Shown here in pieces: positions 44,195 to 44,937 of a stretch of 44,937 nucleotides of DNA (position 1 is the stretch's first letter; the number at the start of each line of letters is the position of its first letter). The position numbers and the translations under genes are program-made. The notes beneath the pieces are model-generated. The model did no database searches and was not told the origin of the DNA. It saw nothing but the letters and a program-made list of their open reading frames with translations. The DNA comes from Nevskia soli DSM 19509 (GTDB taxonomy: Bacteria > Pseudomonadota > Gammaproteobacteria > Nevskiales > Nevskiaceae), in assembly GCF_000711955.1 (NCBI RefSeq), contig NZ_JONR01000041.1, positions 1 to 44,937 on the forward strand. Reading direction: 5' to 3'.

Positions 44195-44937
44195 ATGAAT
44201 GCAATGTCCGCAGGCCAGAAATTCCGTGCCGCCGTCGCCGCCGAGAAGCCCTTGCAGGTGATCGGCGCGATCAACGCCTACACCGCCCGCATGGCGGAAG
44301 CGGTGGGTTACAAGGCCCTGTACCTGTCCGGCGGCGGCGTCGCCGCCAACTCCCTGGGCATGCCGGACCTGGGCATCAGCACCCTGGAAGACGTGCTGAC
44401 CGACGTGCGCCGCATCACCGATGTCACCACCCTGCCGCTGCTGGTGGACATCGACACCGGCTGGGGCGGCGCCTTCAATATCGCCCGCACCATCCGCTCG
44501 ATGATCAAGGCCGGCGCCGGCGCCGTGCACATCGAGGACCAGGTCGGCACCAAGCGCTGCGGCCACCGTCCGGGCAAGGAAGTGGTGAGCAAGGAGGAGA
44601 TGGTGGACCGCATCAAGTCCGCCGTCGACGCCCGCACCGATCCGGGCTTCGTCATCATGGCCCGCACCGACGCCCTGGCCATCGAAGGCATCGACGCCGC
44701 CATCGAGCGCGCCGTGGCCTATGTCGAGGCCGGCGCGGACATGATCTTCCCCGAGGCCATGACCGAGCTGCCGATGTACCGCAAGTTCAAGGATGCGGTC
44801 AAAGTGCCGATCCTGGCCAACATCACCGAATTCGGCTTCACCCCGCTGTTCACCACCCAGGAACTGGGCTCGGTGGACGTGGACATCGTGCTCTACTGCT
44901 GCGGCGCCTACCGCGCCATGAATGCCGCCGCGCTGAA
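44195..44937 (+). CDS. prpB: Methylisocitrate lyase, 5' part (runs off the window)
   Basis: The first 247 residues of a family protein of about 295. The enzyme splits 2-methylisocitrate into pyruvate and succinate in the methylcitrate cycle for propionate use. Visible are YKALYLSGGGVAANSLGMPD, the Mg-binding VDIDTGWGG (Asp85, Asp87), HIEDQVGTKRCGHRPGKE with the catalytic Cys122 of the KRCGH signature, and FVIMARTDALAIEG. It starts MNAMSAGQKFRAAVAAEKPL; ATG 44195 or 44204 could be used and neither has a Shine-Dalgarno. Upstream is AT-rich hipBA DNA instead of the usual prp regulator. The 3' end and later prp genes are beyond the edge. Confidence 0.92.
   Translation, partial: MNAMSAGQKFRAAVAAEKPLQVIGAINAYTARMAEAVGYKALYLSGGGVAANSLGMPDLGISTLEDVLTDVRRITDVTTLPLLVDIDTGWGGAFNIARTIRSMIKAGAGAVHIEDQVGTKRCGHRPGKEVVSKEEMVDRIKSAVDARTDPGFVIMARTDALAIEGIDAAIERAVAYVEAGADMIFPEAMTELPMYRKFKDAVKVPILANITEFGFTPLFTTQELGSVDVDIVLYCCGAYRAMNAAAL

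Overview
The window looks like a chromosomal segment of a high-GC betaproteobacterium. The Fbp, PrpB, RpoE-like sigma factor, DUF2383 and BrkB proteins all resemble Burkholderiales/Rhodocyclales/Nitrosomonadales-type sequences by recall; no database search was possible, so the genus is open. Codon use is strongly GC-rich at third positions throughout, except in a more AT-rich patch around 42000-44200.

Layout. (1) 1-5700: a left-edge fragment of an IS630-type transposase gene, then small stress-associated genes: a DUF6496 basic protein, a chimeric DUF4142/SDR remnant, a small coiled protein, a PEBP/YbhB protein, a tiny membrane protein, a DUF2383 four-helix protein, a BrkB/YihY membrane protein, a small secreted protein of unknown function, and a broken histidine kinase/receiver remnant. 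(2) 5880-28000: a large alpha-glucan and trehalose locus. glgP is on the plus strand. It converges on an eight-gene minus-strand operon running glgC-glgE-treS/maltokinase-glgB-glgX-treZ-malQ-treY, mostly joined by 1-4 nt start/stop overlaps. glgA is divergent from glgC. (3) 28000-34000: a diiron ferritin-like protein, an Hsp15-like S4 RNA-binding protein, a divergent SDR/XRE-regulator pair, an RpoE-like sigma factor with an unusual N-terminal extension, and fructose-1,6-bisphosphatase. (4) 34100-41650: a single-protein NRPS (FAAL-T-C-A-T-TE) followed 5 nt later by a Wzx/MATE-like flippase. (5) 42100-43790: a hipBA toxin-antitoxin module with two palindromic operators. (6) 44195-end: the 5' part of prpB, cut by the window edge.

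How the genes work together. GlgC and GlgA give the classical ADP-glucose route to glycogen. The TreS-maltokinase fusion plus GlgE give the second route (trehalose to maltose to maltose-1-phosphate to alpha-glucan). GlgB branches the product of both. GlgP, GlgX and MalQ degrade and remodel glucan. TreY and TreZ turn glucan ends back into trehalose, so the locus encodes a closed glucan-trehalose cycle. Fbp, further downstream, feeds hexose phosphate from gluconeogenesis.

Most notable for follow-up are: the NRPS/flippase pair, which appears built to make and export an N-acyl amino acid (A-domain pocket read as glycine-like) with a cysteine instead of serine at the thioesterase nucleophile position; the chimeric DUF4142/SDR gene; exact 16-bp tandem duplications before glgP and between glgC and glgA; and the apparent separation of prpB from its usual upstream neighbourhood by the hipBA segment, leaving a near-sigma54 promoter with a changed -12 base.
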